Assembly (NCBI RefSeq): GCF_900096975.1
Contig: NZ_FMYQ01000026.1
Coordinates: 49,731 to 113,730 of the forward strand
Source of the DNA: Paraburkholderia lycopersici
GTDB taxonomy: Bacteria; Pseudomonadota; Gammaproteobacteria; Burkholderiales; Burkholderiaceae
DNA: 64,000 nt
Reading direction: 5' to 3'
The notes under the pieces: generated by a model
What the model saw: the letters and a program-made list of their open reading frames with translations, nothing else
Told to the model about the DNA's origin: nothing
Database searches by the model: none
Translations under genes and position numbers: made by a program
In this document: positions 45,495 to 54,106 of the stretch, piece by piece
Layout: every line of letters begins with the position of its first letter
How positions within the stretch are numbered: the stretch's first letter is position 1

Positions 45495-47282
45495 CTAGAA
45501 CAGCGCTTCGTCGACTTCCATCAGCGTCTTCGAGCCCGCGCGCGCCTGGCGGATCGAGGTCGCCGTTTCGGGCAGCAGCTTCGCGAAATAGAAACGCGCC
45601 GTGGCCAGCTTCGACTTGTAGAACGGATCGCCCGACGCTTCCTTGTCGAGCGCGATGCGCGCCATGCGCGCCCAGAAGTACGCGAACACGAGATGGCCGG
45701 CCGTGCGCAGGTACGGCACCGCGGCCGCGCCGACTTCGTCGGGGTTCTGCATGGCCTTCATGCCGATTTCCATCGTGAGCTTCTGCACCTTGTCGCCGAT
45801 GTCGGCGAGCGGGTTCACGAACTCCTGCATCTCCGGCTTGACGCCTTCGCTCTCGACGAATTCCGTCACGAGCTTGCCGAACTTCTTGAGCTTCGCGCCC
45901 ATGTCGCCGAGCACCTTGCGGCCCAGCAGGTCGAGCGACTGGATCGTGTTCGTGCCTTCGTAGATCTGGTTGATGCGTGCGTCGCGCACGTACTGCTCCA
46001 TGCCCCACTCGGAGATGAAGCCGTGGCCGCCGAACACCTGCATACCGAGGTTGGTGCTCTCGAATGCGTTGTCGGTGAGGAACGCCTTGATGATCGGCGT
46101 GAGCAGCGCCACGAGATCGGCGGCTTCCTTGCGCGCGCTTTCGTCGACGTGCGACAGCTCCTTGTCGATCTGCAGCGCGGCCCAGTAGGTGAACGCGCGG
46201 GCGCCTTCGGCCCAGGCCTTCTGCGTGAGCAGCATCCGGCGCACGTCGGGGTGGACGATGATCGGGTCGGCGGGCTTGTCCGGCGCCTTCGGGCCGGTCA
46301 GCGAGCGCATCTGCAGACGCTCCTTCGCATACGCAAGCGCGTTCTGGTACGCGACTTCGGTGAGGCCGAGGCCCTGCATCCCGACGCCCAGGCGCGCGGC
46401 GTTCATCATCACGAACATGGCGTTCAAGCCCTTGTTCGGTTCGCCGACGAGCCAGCCCTGCGCGCCGTCGAGATTCATCACGCAGGTCGCGTTGCCGTGA
46501 ATGCCCATCTTGTGCTCGATCGACCCGCACTTGATGCCGTTGCGCTCGCCCGCTTCGCCCGCCGCCGTGGGGATGAACTTCGGCACGACGAAGAGCGAGA
46601 TGCCCCGCGTGCCCGGCGGCGCGTCCGGCAGGCGCGCGAGCACGAGATGGACGATGTTGGCCGACATGTCGTGCTCGCCGCTCGAGATGAAGATCTTCGT
46701 GCCGGTGATCGCGTACGAGCCGTCCGCGTTCGGCTCGGCCTTCGTGCGCAGGATGCCGAGGTCCGTGCCGCAGTGCGGCTCGGTCAGGCACATGGTGCCC
46801 GTCCACACGCCTTCGACGAGCTTCGGCAGATAGGTCTTCTGGAGTTCGGGCGTGCCGTGCGCATGCAGGCACTCGTAGGCGCCGTGCGAAAGACCGGGGT
46901 ACATGGTCCACGCCTGGTTCGCCGAATTCAGCATTTCGTAGAGCGCGTTGTTCACGAACGCGGGCAGGCCCTGGCCGCCGTATTCGGGATCGCAGCCGAG
47001 CGCGGGCCAGCCCGCCTCGACGTATTGCCGGTACGCTTCCTTGAAGCCGGCCGGCGTGGTGACCACGCCGTCGCCGGCGTACGTGCAGCCCTCGCGGTCG
47101 CCGACCTGATTCAGCGGAAACAGCACCTCAGAGCAGAACTTGCCGGCTTCCTCGAGCACCTGGTTGATGGTGTCGGCGTCGAGGTCGGCGTGCTTCGGCA
47201 TCTGCTTCACTTCGCCTTCCACGTTCAGCAGTTCGTGCAGCACGAACTGCATGTCGCGCAGCGGCGCGGTGTACTGTCCCAT
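45495..47282 (-). CDS. Acyl-CoA dehydrogenase with C-terminal extension
   Basis: This 595-residue flavoprotein is the longer acyl-CoA dehydrogenase form. The FAD-binding middle domain has MCLTEPHCGTDLGILRTKA and ITGTKIFISSGEHDMSANIV. The C-terminal helical domain has MQVFGGHGFISEWGMEQYVR and RINQIYEGTNTIQSLDLLGR, where the Glu of YEGT is the catalytic-base candidate. The tail after residue 480 is the family's extra C-terminal domain. It catalyses the first, FAD-linked step of beta-oxidation. It lies 66 bases after the TetR gene. Confidence 0.92.
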   Translation of the reverse strand: MGQYTAPLRDMQFVLHELLNVEGEVKQMPKHADLDADTINQVLEEAGKFCSEVLFPLNQVGDREGCTYAGDGVVTTPAGFKEAYRQYVEAGWPALGCDPEYGGQGLPAFVNNALYEMLNSANQAWTMYPGLSHGAYECLHAHGTPELQKTYLPKLVEGVWTGTMCLTEPHCGTDLGILRTKAEPNADGSYAITGTKIFISSGEHDMSANIVHLVLARLPDAPPGTRGISLFVVPKFIPTAAGEAGERNGIKCGSIEHKMGIHGNATCVMNLDGAQGWLVGEPNKGLNAMFVMMNAARLGVGMQGLGLTEVAYQNALAYAKERLQMRSLTGPKAPDKPADPIIVHPDVRRMLLTQKAWAEGARAFTYWAALQIDKELSHVDESARKEAADLVALLTPIIKAFLTDNAFESTNLGMQVFGGHGFISEWGMEQYVRDARINQIYEGTNTIQSLDLLGRKVLGDMGAKLKKFGKLVTEFVESEGVKPEMQEFVNPLADIGDKVQKLTMEIGMKAMQNPDEVGAAAVPYLRTAGHLVFAYFWARMARIALDKEASGDPFYKSKLATARFYFAKLLPETATSIRQARAGSKTLMEVDEALF

Positions 47283-47348
47283 GTCTTCTCTCCAAAATTT
47301 GAGCTTCGGCTCCCTCGCGCGCCGCCGCGTGGGTCGTGCGGCCGGGCG

Positions 47349-47948
47349 CTACCGGGTCTCGCTCTGATACGAAACGATCAGCTTCTCGAACGCGGCCCAC
47401 GTATGGTCGACAGCGTCCGGCAGATGCAGGAAGCGGCCGTCATGATGCAGACCGAGCGTAATGCTATAGAGCTCGAAGAGCATGAGCGCAGGATCGGTGT
47501 CCTTGCGCAGATGCCCTTCCTCGATTGCCTGCGAAATGGCCCTCAGGAGCGCCGCACGCCACATCGACACGCTTGCCACCAGCGTTTCGCGCACCTGGCT
47601 GTCCGCGCGGTCGTCGTACTCGACCGCGCCGCTGATGTAGATGCAGCCGGTCATGACTTCGTGAATGCGCTTCTCGATCCATCGCGAGAGCATCGCACGC
47701 AGACGCGGCAAACCCCGCGGCTCTCGCAAGCTCGGAAAGAAGACTTCTTCCTCGAATCGACGGTGGTACTCGCGCACCACCTCGACCTGCAGGTCTTCCC
47801 GAGACCCGAAGTGGGCGAAAACGCCACTCTTGCTCATCTGCATGCGCTCGGCGAGCAGACCGATGGTCAGTCCTTCCAGTCCATCGCGTCCCGCGAGGTC
47901 GAGTGCCGCATCCAGAATGGCGGCTCGTGTCTGTTCGCCTTTTCGCAT
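47349..47948 (-). CDS. TetR/AcrR-family regulator of the beta-oxidation operon
   Basis: This 199-residue protein begins MRKGEQTRAAILDAALDLAG and carries the TetR helix-turn-helix LTIGLLAERMQMSKSGVFAH at residues 26-45. The C-terminal ligand-binding domain is helical, with GAVEYDDRADSQVRETLVAS. It opens the operon that encodes acyl-CoA dehydrogenase, hydroxyacyl-CoA dehydrogenase, thiolase and hydratase. A likely ligand is an acyl-CoA or fatty acid. A perfect palindrome lies about 130 bases upstream and is the obvious candidate operator. Confidence 0.92.
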   Translation of the reverse strand: MRKGEQTRAAILDAALDLAGRDGLEGLTIGLLAERMQMSKSGVFAHFGSREDLQVEVVREYHRRFEEEVFFPSLREPRGLPRLRAMLSRWIEKRIHEVMTGCIYISGAVEYDDRADSQVRETLVASVSMWRAALLRAISQAIEEGHLRKDTDPALMLFELYSITLGLHHDGRFLHLPDAVDHTWAAFEKLIVSYQSETR

Positions 47949-48080
47949 AGCTTTTTTTACCGTAACGATGTGGCCGCGATGTCGCCGTCAACTACCAGTC
48001 AACTGCTCGCATCAGGGCCTGAATTAAATCGAACGGCCGTACTATTGTTGAGGACAGCCGTCCGCGAAACAAGGACTTTA

Positions 48081-48098
48081 TTAGAAACCGATTTCTAA
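48081..48098. promoter_or_regulatory. Perfect palindrome, candidate TetR operator
   Basis: The arms TTAGAAA and TTTCTAA are exact and separated by CCGA, 18 bases in all. The site lies between the stop of the cardiolipin-synthase-like gene and the start of the TetR gene, so it can control only the TetR-led operon. Clear -10 and -35 boxes were not found. Confidence 0.55.
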
Positions 48099-48237
48099 CC
48101 GATCCTCTAATTTTCGGGCTTCGGGCACCGCGCGCAAGCCGACATTCTCTCGATTGCACGCTCGGTGATTCGTATGGCAGGCGCTCGCGCGCGCCTCGTC
48201 TCCGTGTCTTTTCGTTCGAGTGGCTTCATTCGAATGG

Positions 48238-49626
48238 CTAGTCGTAGCCACCCACGGTAATGAGCTTCATGACCGCGCGATAAAACGCCCATGCGAACCA
48301 GTTCCCTGCGCGCACGTGCCACGGCCGCGCGTCGTGGCGCGCGCGGTCGATCTGCACCGACTCGCCGAACGCCGCGAGAATCGCGTCGCGAAGCTGCTGG
48401 ATCTGCCGATGCTGCACGAGCAGCACGTTCGCTTCGTTGTTGAGCACGAGGCTGAGCGCGTCGAGGTTCGAGGAGCCCACGGTCGCCCAGCGCGAATCGA
48501 CGACGGCCACCTTGCCGTGGAGCATCGTCTTTTCGTATTCCGCAATCTGCACGCCGGCGCTGAGCAACTGGTCGTAAAGGAAAGGCACGCCGTAGTCGAG
48601 CACCTTGAATTCCTTTCGTCCGACCAGAAGCCTGACCGCGACGCCGCGCTGTGCGGCGCAAACGAGCGCGCGGCGCAGACGCCGTCCCGGCATGAAGTAG
48701 GGATTGGCGAGCAGCACTTCCTTGCGCGCCTCGGCGATGGCGTCGAGGTAGGCCTTTTCGATGGCGCGCCGGTTCACCACGTTGTCTCGCGCGACGAAGG
48801 CAACGCAGGGCACGTGCGCCGTGCGCGGGTCGCGCACGCTCGCGCGCAGGCGCTCGCGCAAACGTACGAAGAAACGCGCCGCTCGCGAGGAACGCACGGC
48901 GGGTTCGAGCGCGCGCAGTGCGTCGTCGATGATCTGCGTGGGGCGGCCCACCGTATGACCGGTAGGATGCGGCGACATGAATCCCGCGCTCGCGGGCACG
49001 CCCGGCGAGAGCGGCGCAGGCAGCGGCGGCCGGTAGCCGAGCCGGATGCGCCGCCACTGCTGCTCGATCGCGAGGCGCACGTCCACGACCACGGGGCCAT
49101 GCAGCTCGACGGCAAAATCCCAGCGCGGATACGGCAGCTTGCGGCCGTCCTGCTCGATATCGTCGATCACGTTGATGCCGCCGCAATACGCGAACTGGTC
49201 GTCGATCACGGCGAGCTTGCGGTGCGTGCGCGAAAAGCCGAAGCGGCCAAAGATGTGAGGGTTGTAGACACGATGCTCGACGCCCGCCCCCGGCCAGGTT
49301 TCGAAGAGCGCGATGCGCGGCGAGCCGATGCCGTCGGTGATGACGCGCACGCGCACGCCGCGGCCCACCGCTCGCAGGAGCGCATCGGAGAGCGCGCGGC
49401 CGATCTCGTCGTCGCAGAAAATGTAGGTTTCGAGCGCGACGTCGCGCGTGGCGGCGTCGATGCGCGCGATCATCGCGGTGAAGAGTTCGGCGCCCGAGCC
49501 GAACAAGCGTATGTCGTTGCCGCTCGTGAAGCGGTAGCGCGAGCGATAGCGGCGGCCCAGCAGCGCCTCGCGCAGCCTCACGATACGCTGCGATTCGATG
49601 CCGGGGGCGGAACTCGTCTCGCTCAT
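48238..49626 (-). CDS. Cardiolipin synthase-like phospholipase D family protein
   Basis: This 462-residue protein has two HKD motifs: HRKLAVIDDQFAYCGGINVI near residues 136-155 and HGKVAVVDSRWATVGSSNLD near residues 360-379. No N-terminal transmembrane anchor is visible, which fits the ClsB/PLDc_2 group rather than ClsA. Such enzymes make cardiolipin or related phospholipids at the inner membrane. The start lies 8 bases after the nudB stop, so they are probably co-transcribed. Its actual product is not proven by sequence. Confidence 0.85.
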   Translation of the reverse strand: MSETSSAPGIESQRIVRLREALLGRRYRSRYRFTSGNDIRLFGSGAELFTAMIARIDAATRDVALETYIFCDDEIGRALSDALLRAVGRGVRVRVITDGIGSPRIALFETWPGAGVEHRVYNPHIFGRFGFSRTHRKLAVIDDQFAYCGGINVIDDIEQDGRKLPYPRWDFAVELHGPVVVDVRLAIEQQWRRIRLGYRPPLPAPLSPGVPASAGFMSPHPTGHTVGRPTQIIDDALRALEPAVRSSRAARFFVRLRERLRASVRDPRTAHVPCVAFVARDNVVNRRAIEKAYLDAIAEARKEVLLANPYFMPGRRLRRALVCAAQRGVAVRLLVGRKEFKVLDYGVPFLYDQLLSAGVQIAEYEKTMLHGKVAVVDSRWATVGSSNLDALSLVLNNEANVLLVQHRQIQQLRDAILAAFGESVQIDRARHDARPWHVRAGNWFAWAFYRAVMKLITVGGYD

Positions 49627-49633
49627 CTTCCCC

Positions 49634-50110
49634 TCACCCGCGGGCGCTGCGCAGCCGCTCGGGCAACTGCAGGATCGCCTCGCGATTCGACCACGAGAAA
49701 CATTTCGCTGCAGCTTCCTCGTAAGGCAGCCACAAATGAGCCGTATGCTCGCGCGGCGCGAGCGTGACGGCCGTGCCCTGGGGCACCTCCAGGCTGAACC
49801 AGTGCTCGGTGTTGCGCGTGACGCCCGGCGCGTAGCGATGGCGCCAGACAGGATAGATTTCGTACTCGATCTCGTGACGCCAGTCGAGCAGCGCCGCTTC
49901 GGGCACGCCGCCCTCGCCGACGATAATGCCGGTTTCTTCGCCCACCTCGCGCATGGCGGTCGCGACGAACGGCTCGTCGGGCCGATCTTTGGAGCCCGTG
50001 ACCGACTGCCAGAAGCCAGGCCGGTCTGTGCGTTCGATGATCAGGACGTCCAGTTGCGGCGTGTGGATGACGACAAGTACGGATTCCGGAATCTTCGGCG
50101 GCTTCTGCAT
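49634..50110 (-). CDS. nudB: Dihydroneopterin triphosphate diphosphatase, Nudix
   Basis: NudB hydrolyses dihydroneopterin triphosphate in folate synthesis. ATG 50110 gives 158 residues starting MQKPPKIPESVLVVIHTP. The Nudix box is visible as EPFVATAMREVGEETGI, preceded by WQSVTGSKDRPD; the Gly-to-Glu spacing is one residue longer than in E. coli NudB. The neighbour upstream is aspS, as in E. coli, separated by a terminator. A longer frame starting at 50182 overlaps the terminator and is unlikely. Confidence 0.88.
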   Translation of the reverse strand: MQKPPKIPESVLVVIHTPQLDVLIIERTDRPGFWQSVTGSKDRPDEPFVATAMREVGEETGIIVGEGGVPEAALLDWRHEIEYEIYPVWRHRYAPGVTRNTEHWFSLEVPQGTAVTLAPREHTAHLWLPYEEAAAKCFSWSNREAILQLPERLRSARG

Positions 50111-50179
50111 GGCGATGGAGCGGATTGGGAACGCGCGCTGCGCGCTGACAGCGCGCCTGAAGTAATTTAACGCAAAAAG

Positions 50180-50207
50180 CAAAAAAGGCGCACGAGCGCC
50201 TTTTTGC
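50180..50207. terminator. Terminator after aspS
   Basis: GGCGC ACGA GCGCC forms a 5-bp GC stem with flanking AAAAA/TTTTT pairs. On the minus strand it runs from GGCGC into a T-run. It separates aspS from nudB on the same strand and works in either direction. Confidence 0.75.
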
Positions 50208-50282
50208 TGTTGCGGTACCCAAGCCCGCGGTGGGCGCCGGGCGGGTCGCCCGGCAACTTGCTGGCGCTTGACCCGCGCCGGC

Positions 50283-52088
50283 TTACTGCGCCGCCTTCTG
50301 CTCGGGCTGACGCAGACGGATGTGCAGTTCGCGCAGCTGACGCTCGTCCACCGGGCTCGGCGCCTGCGTGAGCAGACACTGGGCGCGCTGCGTCTTCGGG
50401 AACGCGATCACGTCGCGGATCGAATCGGCGCCGGCCATCATCGTGACGATGCGGTCCAGACCGAACGCGATGCCGCCGTGCGGCGGCGCGCCGTACTGCA
50501 GCGCGTCGAGCAGGAAGCCGAACTTCGCGCGCGCTTCGTCCGGACCGATCTTCAGGGCGCGGAACACCTTGCTCTGCACGTCTTCCTGATAGATACGCAC
50601 CGAGCCGCCGCCGATTTCCCAGCCGTTCAGCACCATGTCGTAAGCCTTGGCGAGGCAGCGGCCCGGATCCGTTTCGAGGTATTCCAGGTGTTCGTCCTTC
50701 GGGCTCGTGAACGGGTGGTGCGCGGCCACGTAGCGGCTTTCTTCCTCGTCGTACTCGAACATCGGAAAGTCGATGACCCACAGCGGCTTCCAGCCCTTCT
50801 CGACGAGGCCGTTGGCACGGCCGAACTCCGAGTGGCCGATCTTCAGGCGCAGCGCGCCGAGGCTGTCGTTCACGACCTTCGCGCGGTCGGCCGCGAAGAA
50901 GATGATGTCGCCGTCCTGCGCGCCCGTGCGCTCGACGATCGCGGCAATGGCGGCGTCATGCAGGTTCTTGACGATCGGGCTTTGCAGACCGTCGCGGCCC
51001 TTCGCGACTTCGTTGACCTTGATCCACGCGAGACCCTTCGCGCCGTAAATGCGCACGAATTCCGTGTAGCCGTCGATGTCGCCGCGCGAAAGCTCGCCGC
51101 CCTTCGGCACGCGCAGCGCCGCGACGCGGCCGTCCTTCGTGTTGGCCGGCGCGCTGAACACCTTGAAGTCGACGTCCCGCACCGCGTCGGTCAGCTCGGT
51201 GAATTCGAGCTTCACGCGCAGGTCCGGCTTGTCCGAGCCGAAGCGGCTCATTGCTTCCGAGTACTGCATCACCGGGAACTTCGCGTCGAGCTCGACACCG
51301 ATCGTTTCCTTGAACACGTGACGCGCCATGTCCTCGAACAGGTCGCGGATTTCCTGCTCGCCGAGGAACGACGTTTCGCAGTCGATCTGCGTGAATTCGG
51401 GCTGGCGATCGGCGCGCAGGTCCTCGTCGCGGAAGCACTTGACGATCTGGTAGTAGCGATCGAAGTTCGCCACCATCAGCAGCTGCTTGAAGAGCTGCGG
51501 CGACTGCGGCAGCGCGAAGAACTGGCCCGCGTTCACGCGCGACGGCACGAGGTAGTCGCGCGCGCCTTCCGGCGTGCTCTTCGTGAGCATCGGCGTTTCG
51601 ATGTCGATGAAGCCGAGCGCGTCGAGATACTTGCGCACGGCCATCGTCACACGGTAGCGCAGGCGCAGGTTGTGCTGCATCTGCGGGCGGCGCAGGTCGA
51701 GCACGCGATGCGTGAGGCGCGTGGTTTCCGAGAGGTTGTCGTCGTCGAGCTGGAACGGCGGCGTGACCGACGCGTTGAGCACCACGAGCTCGTGGCACAG
51801 CACCTCGATCTTGCCGCTCGTGAGGTTGGCGTTGACCGTGCCTTCCGGACGATTGCGAACGACGCCCTTCACCTGGACGCAGAATTCGTTGCGCACGCCT
51901 TCGGCGACCTTGAACATCTCCGCGCGATCGGGGTCGCAGACCACCTGGACGAGGCCCTCGCGGTCGCGCAGGTCGATGAAGATGACGCCGCCATGGTCAC
52001 GGCGGCGATGCACCCAACCGCACAGCGAAACAGTTTGGCCCAGCAGCTGTTCGGTCACCAGACCGCAGTATTCAGATCTCATCGACAT
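50283..52088 (-). CDS. aspS: Aspartate--tRNA ligase
   Basis: At 601 residues this is a bacterial-type class II aspartyl-tRNA synthetase. It has the N-terminal OB-fold (QTVSLCGWVHRRRDHGGVIF), motif 2 FRDEDLRADRQPEFTQID, and C-terminal motif 3 GGIAFGLDRIVTMM. The extra GAD-type insertion lies near residues 300-410. Whether it also charges tRNA-Asn cannot be told from sequence here. An ATG two codons downstream is an equal alternative start. Confidence 0.96.
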   Translation of the reverse strand: MSMRSEYCGLVTEQLLGQTVSLCGWVHRRRDHGGVIFIDLRDREGLVQVVCDPDRAEMFKVAEGVRNEFCVQVKGVVRNRPEGTVNANLTSGKIEVLCHELVVLNASVTPPFQLDDDNLSETTRLTHRVLDLRRPQMQHNLRLRYRVTMAVRKYLDALGFIDIETPMLTKSTPEGARDYLVPSRVNAGQFFALPQSPQLFKQLLMVANFDRYYQIVKCFRDEDLRADRQPEFTQIDCETSFLGEQEIRDLFEDMARHVFKETIGVELDAKFPVMQYSEAMSRFGSDKPDLRVKLEFTELTDAVRDVDFKVFSAPANTKDGRVAALRVPKGGELSRGDIDGYTEFVRIYGAKGLAWIKVNEVAKGRDGLQSPIVKNLHDAAIAAIVERTGAQDGDIIFFAADRAKVVNDSLGALRLKIGHSEFGRANGLVEKGWKPLWVIDFPMFEYDEEESRYVAAHHPFTSPKDEHLEYLETDPGRCLAKAYDMVLNGWEIGGGSVRIYQEDVQSKVFRALKIGPDEARAKFGFLLDALQYGAPPHGGIAFGLDRIVTMMAGADSIRDVIAFPKTQRAQCLLTQAPSPVDERQLRELHIRLRQPEQKAAQ

Positions 52089-52150
52089 GATGTTCGTCTT
52101 TCGTTATGCATGAATGAACGGCAGCGTCGCGCGACGCGCGTCGTCCGGTA

Positions 52151-52861
52151 TTAAAGCGGGGGATCGATGGGGCGGCGAGGAGAGGCGGCCGGCGCGACCA
52201 CGCCCATCGAAACAATATACTTGAGCGCAGCGTCGACGGTCATGTCCAGCTCGACCACCTCGCTCTTCGGCACCATCAGGAAGAAGCCCGACGTGGGATT
52301 CGGCGTAGTCGGCACGTACACGCTCACGTGATCTTCCTGCAGGTGGTTGACCACGTCGCCGCCCGGAATGCCGGTGAGAAACGCGATCGTCCACGAACCC
52401 TTGCGCGGATACTCGATCAGGAGCGCCTTGCGAAATGCGTTGCCGTTGCTCGAAAGCAGTGTATCGGAAACCTGCTGGATACTCCCGTACAGGGGTCCGA
52501 TGATCGGAATGCGTCGCACCAGCGCGTTCCACCACTCCACCAGTTTCTGGCCGATGAAGTTGTGCGTGAGCAGGCCCACCACGAAGATGAACGCGAGCGT
52601 GAGCACCGCGCCGAGGCCCGGCAGGCGCACGCCGAACACACGCTCCGGCCGCCACGATTCGGGCAGCCAAAGCAGCGTCTGATCCATCGTGCCGATGACG
52701 AGATTGAGCACCCACAGCGTGATAGCCAGCGGCACCAGCACCAGCAGGCCGGTCAGGAATACCGATTTGAACGTCGCTTTCTTGATCGTCATGTACACCG
52801 CCATGCGGGGCCGCGCACGGCGCGGCTTCTGCGCGGCGCGATTTCCCGTCTTCCGGGCCAT
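52151..52861 (-). CDS. DUF502 membrane protein
   Basis: This 236-residue protein has two hydrophobic segments, FLTGLLVLVPLAITLWVLNL near residues 34-53 and VLTLAFIFVVGLLTHNFIG near residues 86-104. The blocks PIIGPLYGSIQQVSDTLL and VYVPTTPNPTSGFFLMVPKS are DUF502 signatures. The family has no firm molecular role. The first 20 residues are Arg/Lys-rich and may not be translated; ATG 52792 gives the usual 213-residue size. It starts 15 bases after the FmdB stop and lies upstream of aspS. Confidence 0.85.
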   Translation of the reverse strand: MARKTGNRAAQKPRRARPRMAVYMTIKKATFKSVFLTGLLVLVPLAITLWVLNLVIGTMDQTLLWLPESWRPERVFGVRLPGLGAVLTLAFIFVVGLLTHNFIGQKLVEWWNALVRRIPIIGPLYGSIQQVSDTLLSSNGNAFRKALLIEYPRKGSWTIAFLTGIPGGDVVNHLQEDHVSVYVPTTPNPTSGFFLMVPKSEVVELDMTVDAALKYIVSMGVVAPAASPRRPIDPPL

Positions 52862-52875
52862 CGCGCCGCAGGTTG

Positions 52876-53229
52876 TCAGGTCGAGGCCGCCGGGCTGGGC
52901 GTGCTCGCTGCGGGCGCTGCTGCGCCCGAACCGCTCGCCGCGCTCTCGCCCGCCGGCTTGGTGCCTTCCGACGACGACGCACCCTCGCCAGCGGCGTCCT
53001 TCGCACTCGTGGCCGCGCCGCTCGTGCCGCCGCCGTTTCCGCCGTTACCGCCCCGGAAATCGGTGACGTACCAGCCCGAGCCCTTTAGCTGGAAGCCGGC
53101 TGCCGTGACCTGTTTGCGAAAGGCGTCCGCGCCGCAGTTCGGGCACTGCGTCAGGGGCGCATCGCTGATCTTTTGCAGCACGTCCTTGTCGAAGCCGCAC
53201 GACTCGCAGCGATAAGCGTAGATCGGCAT
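52876..53229 (-). CDS. FmdB-family zinc ribbon protein
   Basis: ATG 53229 gives 117 residues beginning MPIYAYRCESCGFDKDVLQK. The four Cys are in CESCG and CPNCG, an FmdB-type zinc ribbon. GWYVTDFRGGNGGN follows, then an Ala/Ser/Pro-rich tail to the end. Its role is not established; it is often associated with RNA or regulatory complexes. The longer frame upstream is not conserved. It lies just before the DUF502 gene. Confidence 0.9.
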   Translation of the reverse strand: MPIYAYRCESCGFDKDVLQKISDAPLTQCPNCGADAFRKQVTAAGFQLKGSGWYVTDFRGGNGGNGGGTSGAATSAKDAAGEGASSSEGTKPAGESAASGSGAAAPAASTPSPAAST

Positions 53230-53436
53230 GATCTCTATCCTGATGAAAATCTGATAATTGCTTGCAAAGCCTTGAATTATAGCCGCAAACCAGGATCGCC
53301 CCTGGCATTTACCGGGGCTGGGTGCCCTGCGGGGAGAGTCGGAGGGGTCGCGGCCGCCTTCATGCAGATAAGGGCGGCTGGCTTGCGGATCAAGGGCGCG
53401 CATGCGGCGCGCGTCCGCGCGCCCGCTGAATGCGCC

Positions 53437-54087
53437 TCAGGCGCGCACTGGCGCAGCGTCGTTGCGACGCCACACGAGCCAACGCTCGCGCCCCGCGAAC
53501 ACCGGCAGCGAATCGGCGACGGGCTCGTCATCCACAAGCGTGAAGAACGGGGTGAGCAATGCGTCGAGTTCGTCGCGCGCGATCGCGAACGGTGGCCCCT
53601 TGGGCGTCTCGCCGATAAAGAAGTAACCCGCCAGCAACGCACCGGGCGCGAGCAGCTCGGCCATGCGAGCGGCGTAGCTGGCGCGCTGCGCTTTGGGCAG
53701 CGCGCACAGAAAGGCGCGCTCGAACACCCACCCGGGAGCGAACGGCGGCGTATAGGCATAGAAGTCCGCCTCCTCGACCACGCCCGCGTACTGGCCCAGC
53801 GCCGCGCGCGCGCTCGCGACCGCGGCAGGGGCGAAGTCGATGGCGCGCACCGTGCGCCCGTGCCCGGCGAGCCAGCGCGCCTCCCAGGCGTTGCCGCAGC
53901 CAGGAATCAGCACTGCTGCGTCGGGGTGCGCGGCGGCGAAGGCCTCGAACGCGCGCTGCACGCCCGCCTGGTCCCACGGCGTGAAGCCGCGTTCGAAACG
54001 CTCGTCCCAGAACGAGGGCGACGCCGGGTCGCGGGTTTCGAACTCGGGCGCTTCGCCGGGTTGCTGCGGGAGGGTCGGTTCGCTCAT
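53437..54087 (-). CDS. SAM-dependent methyltransferase, TPMT-like
   Basis: ATG 54087 gives 216 residues. The TPMT-family entry FWDERFERGFTPWDQAGVQ is at residues 26-44, motif I is AVLIPGCGNAWEARWLA, and the acceptor region FYAYTPPFAPGWVFERAFLC follows. Relatives methylate thiols or related groups, and some methylate metalloids such as tellurite or selenite. It follows ubiB by 19 bases. Substrate is unknown. Confidence 0.85.
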   Translation of the reverse strand: MSEPTLPQQPGEAPEFETRDPASPSFWDERFERGFTPWDQAGVQRAFEAFAAAHPDAAVLIPGCGNAWEARWLAGHGRTVRAIDFAPAAVASARAALGQYAGVVEEADFYAYTPPFAPGWVFERAFLCALPKAQRASYAARMAELLAPGALLAGYFFIGETPKGPPFAIARDELDALLTPFFTLVDDEPVADSLPVFAGRERWLVWRRNDAAPVRA

Positions 54088-54106
54088 CGTCTCATTCCTT
54101 GTCTTG

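Noticed and set aside
45343..46911. Upstream extension of the hydroxyacyl-CoA dehydrogenase frame
   Set aside because: It overlaps the acyl-CoA dehydrogenase gene and has low-complexity Arg/His content; the GTG with a strong ribosome site fits the family start.
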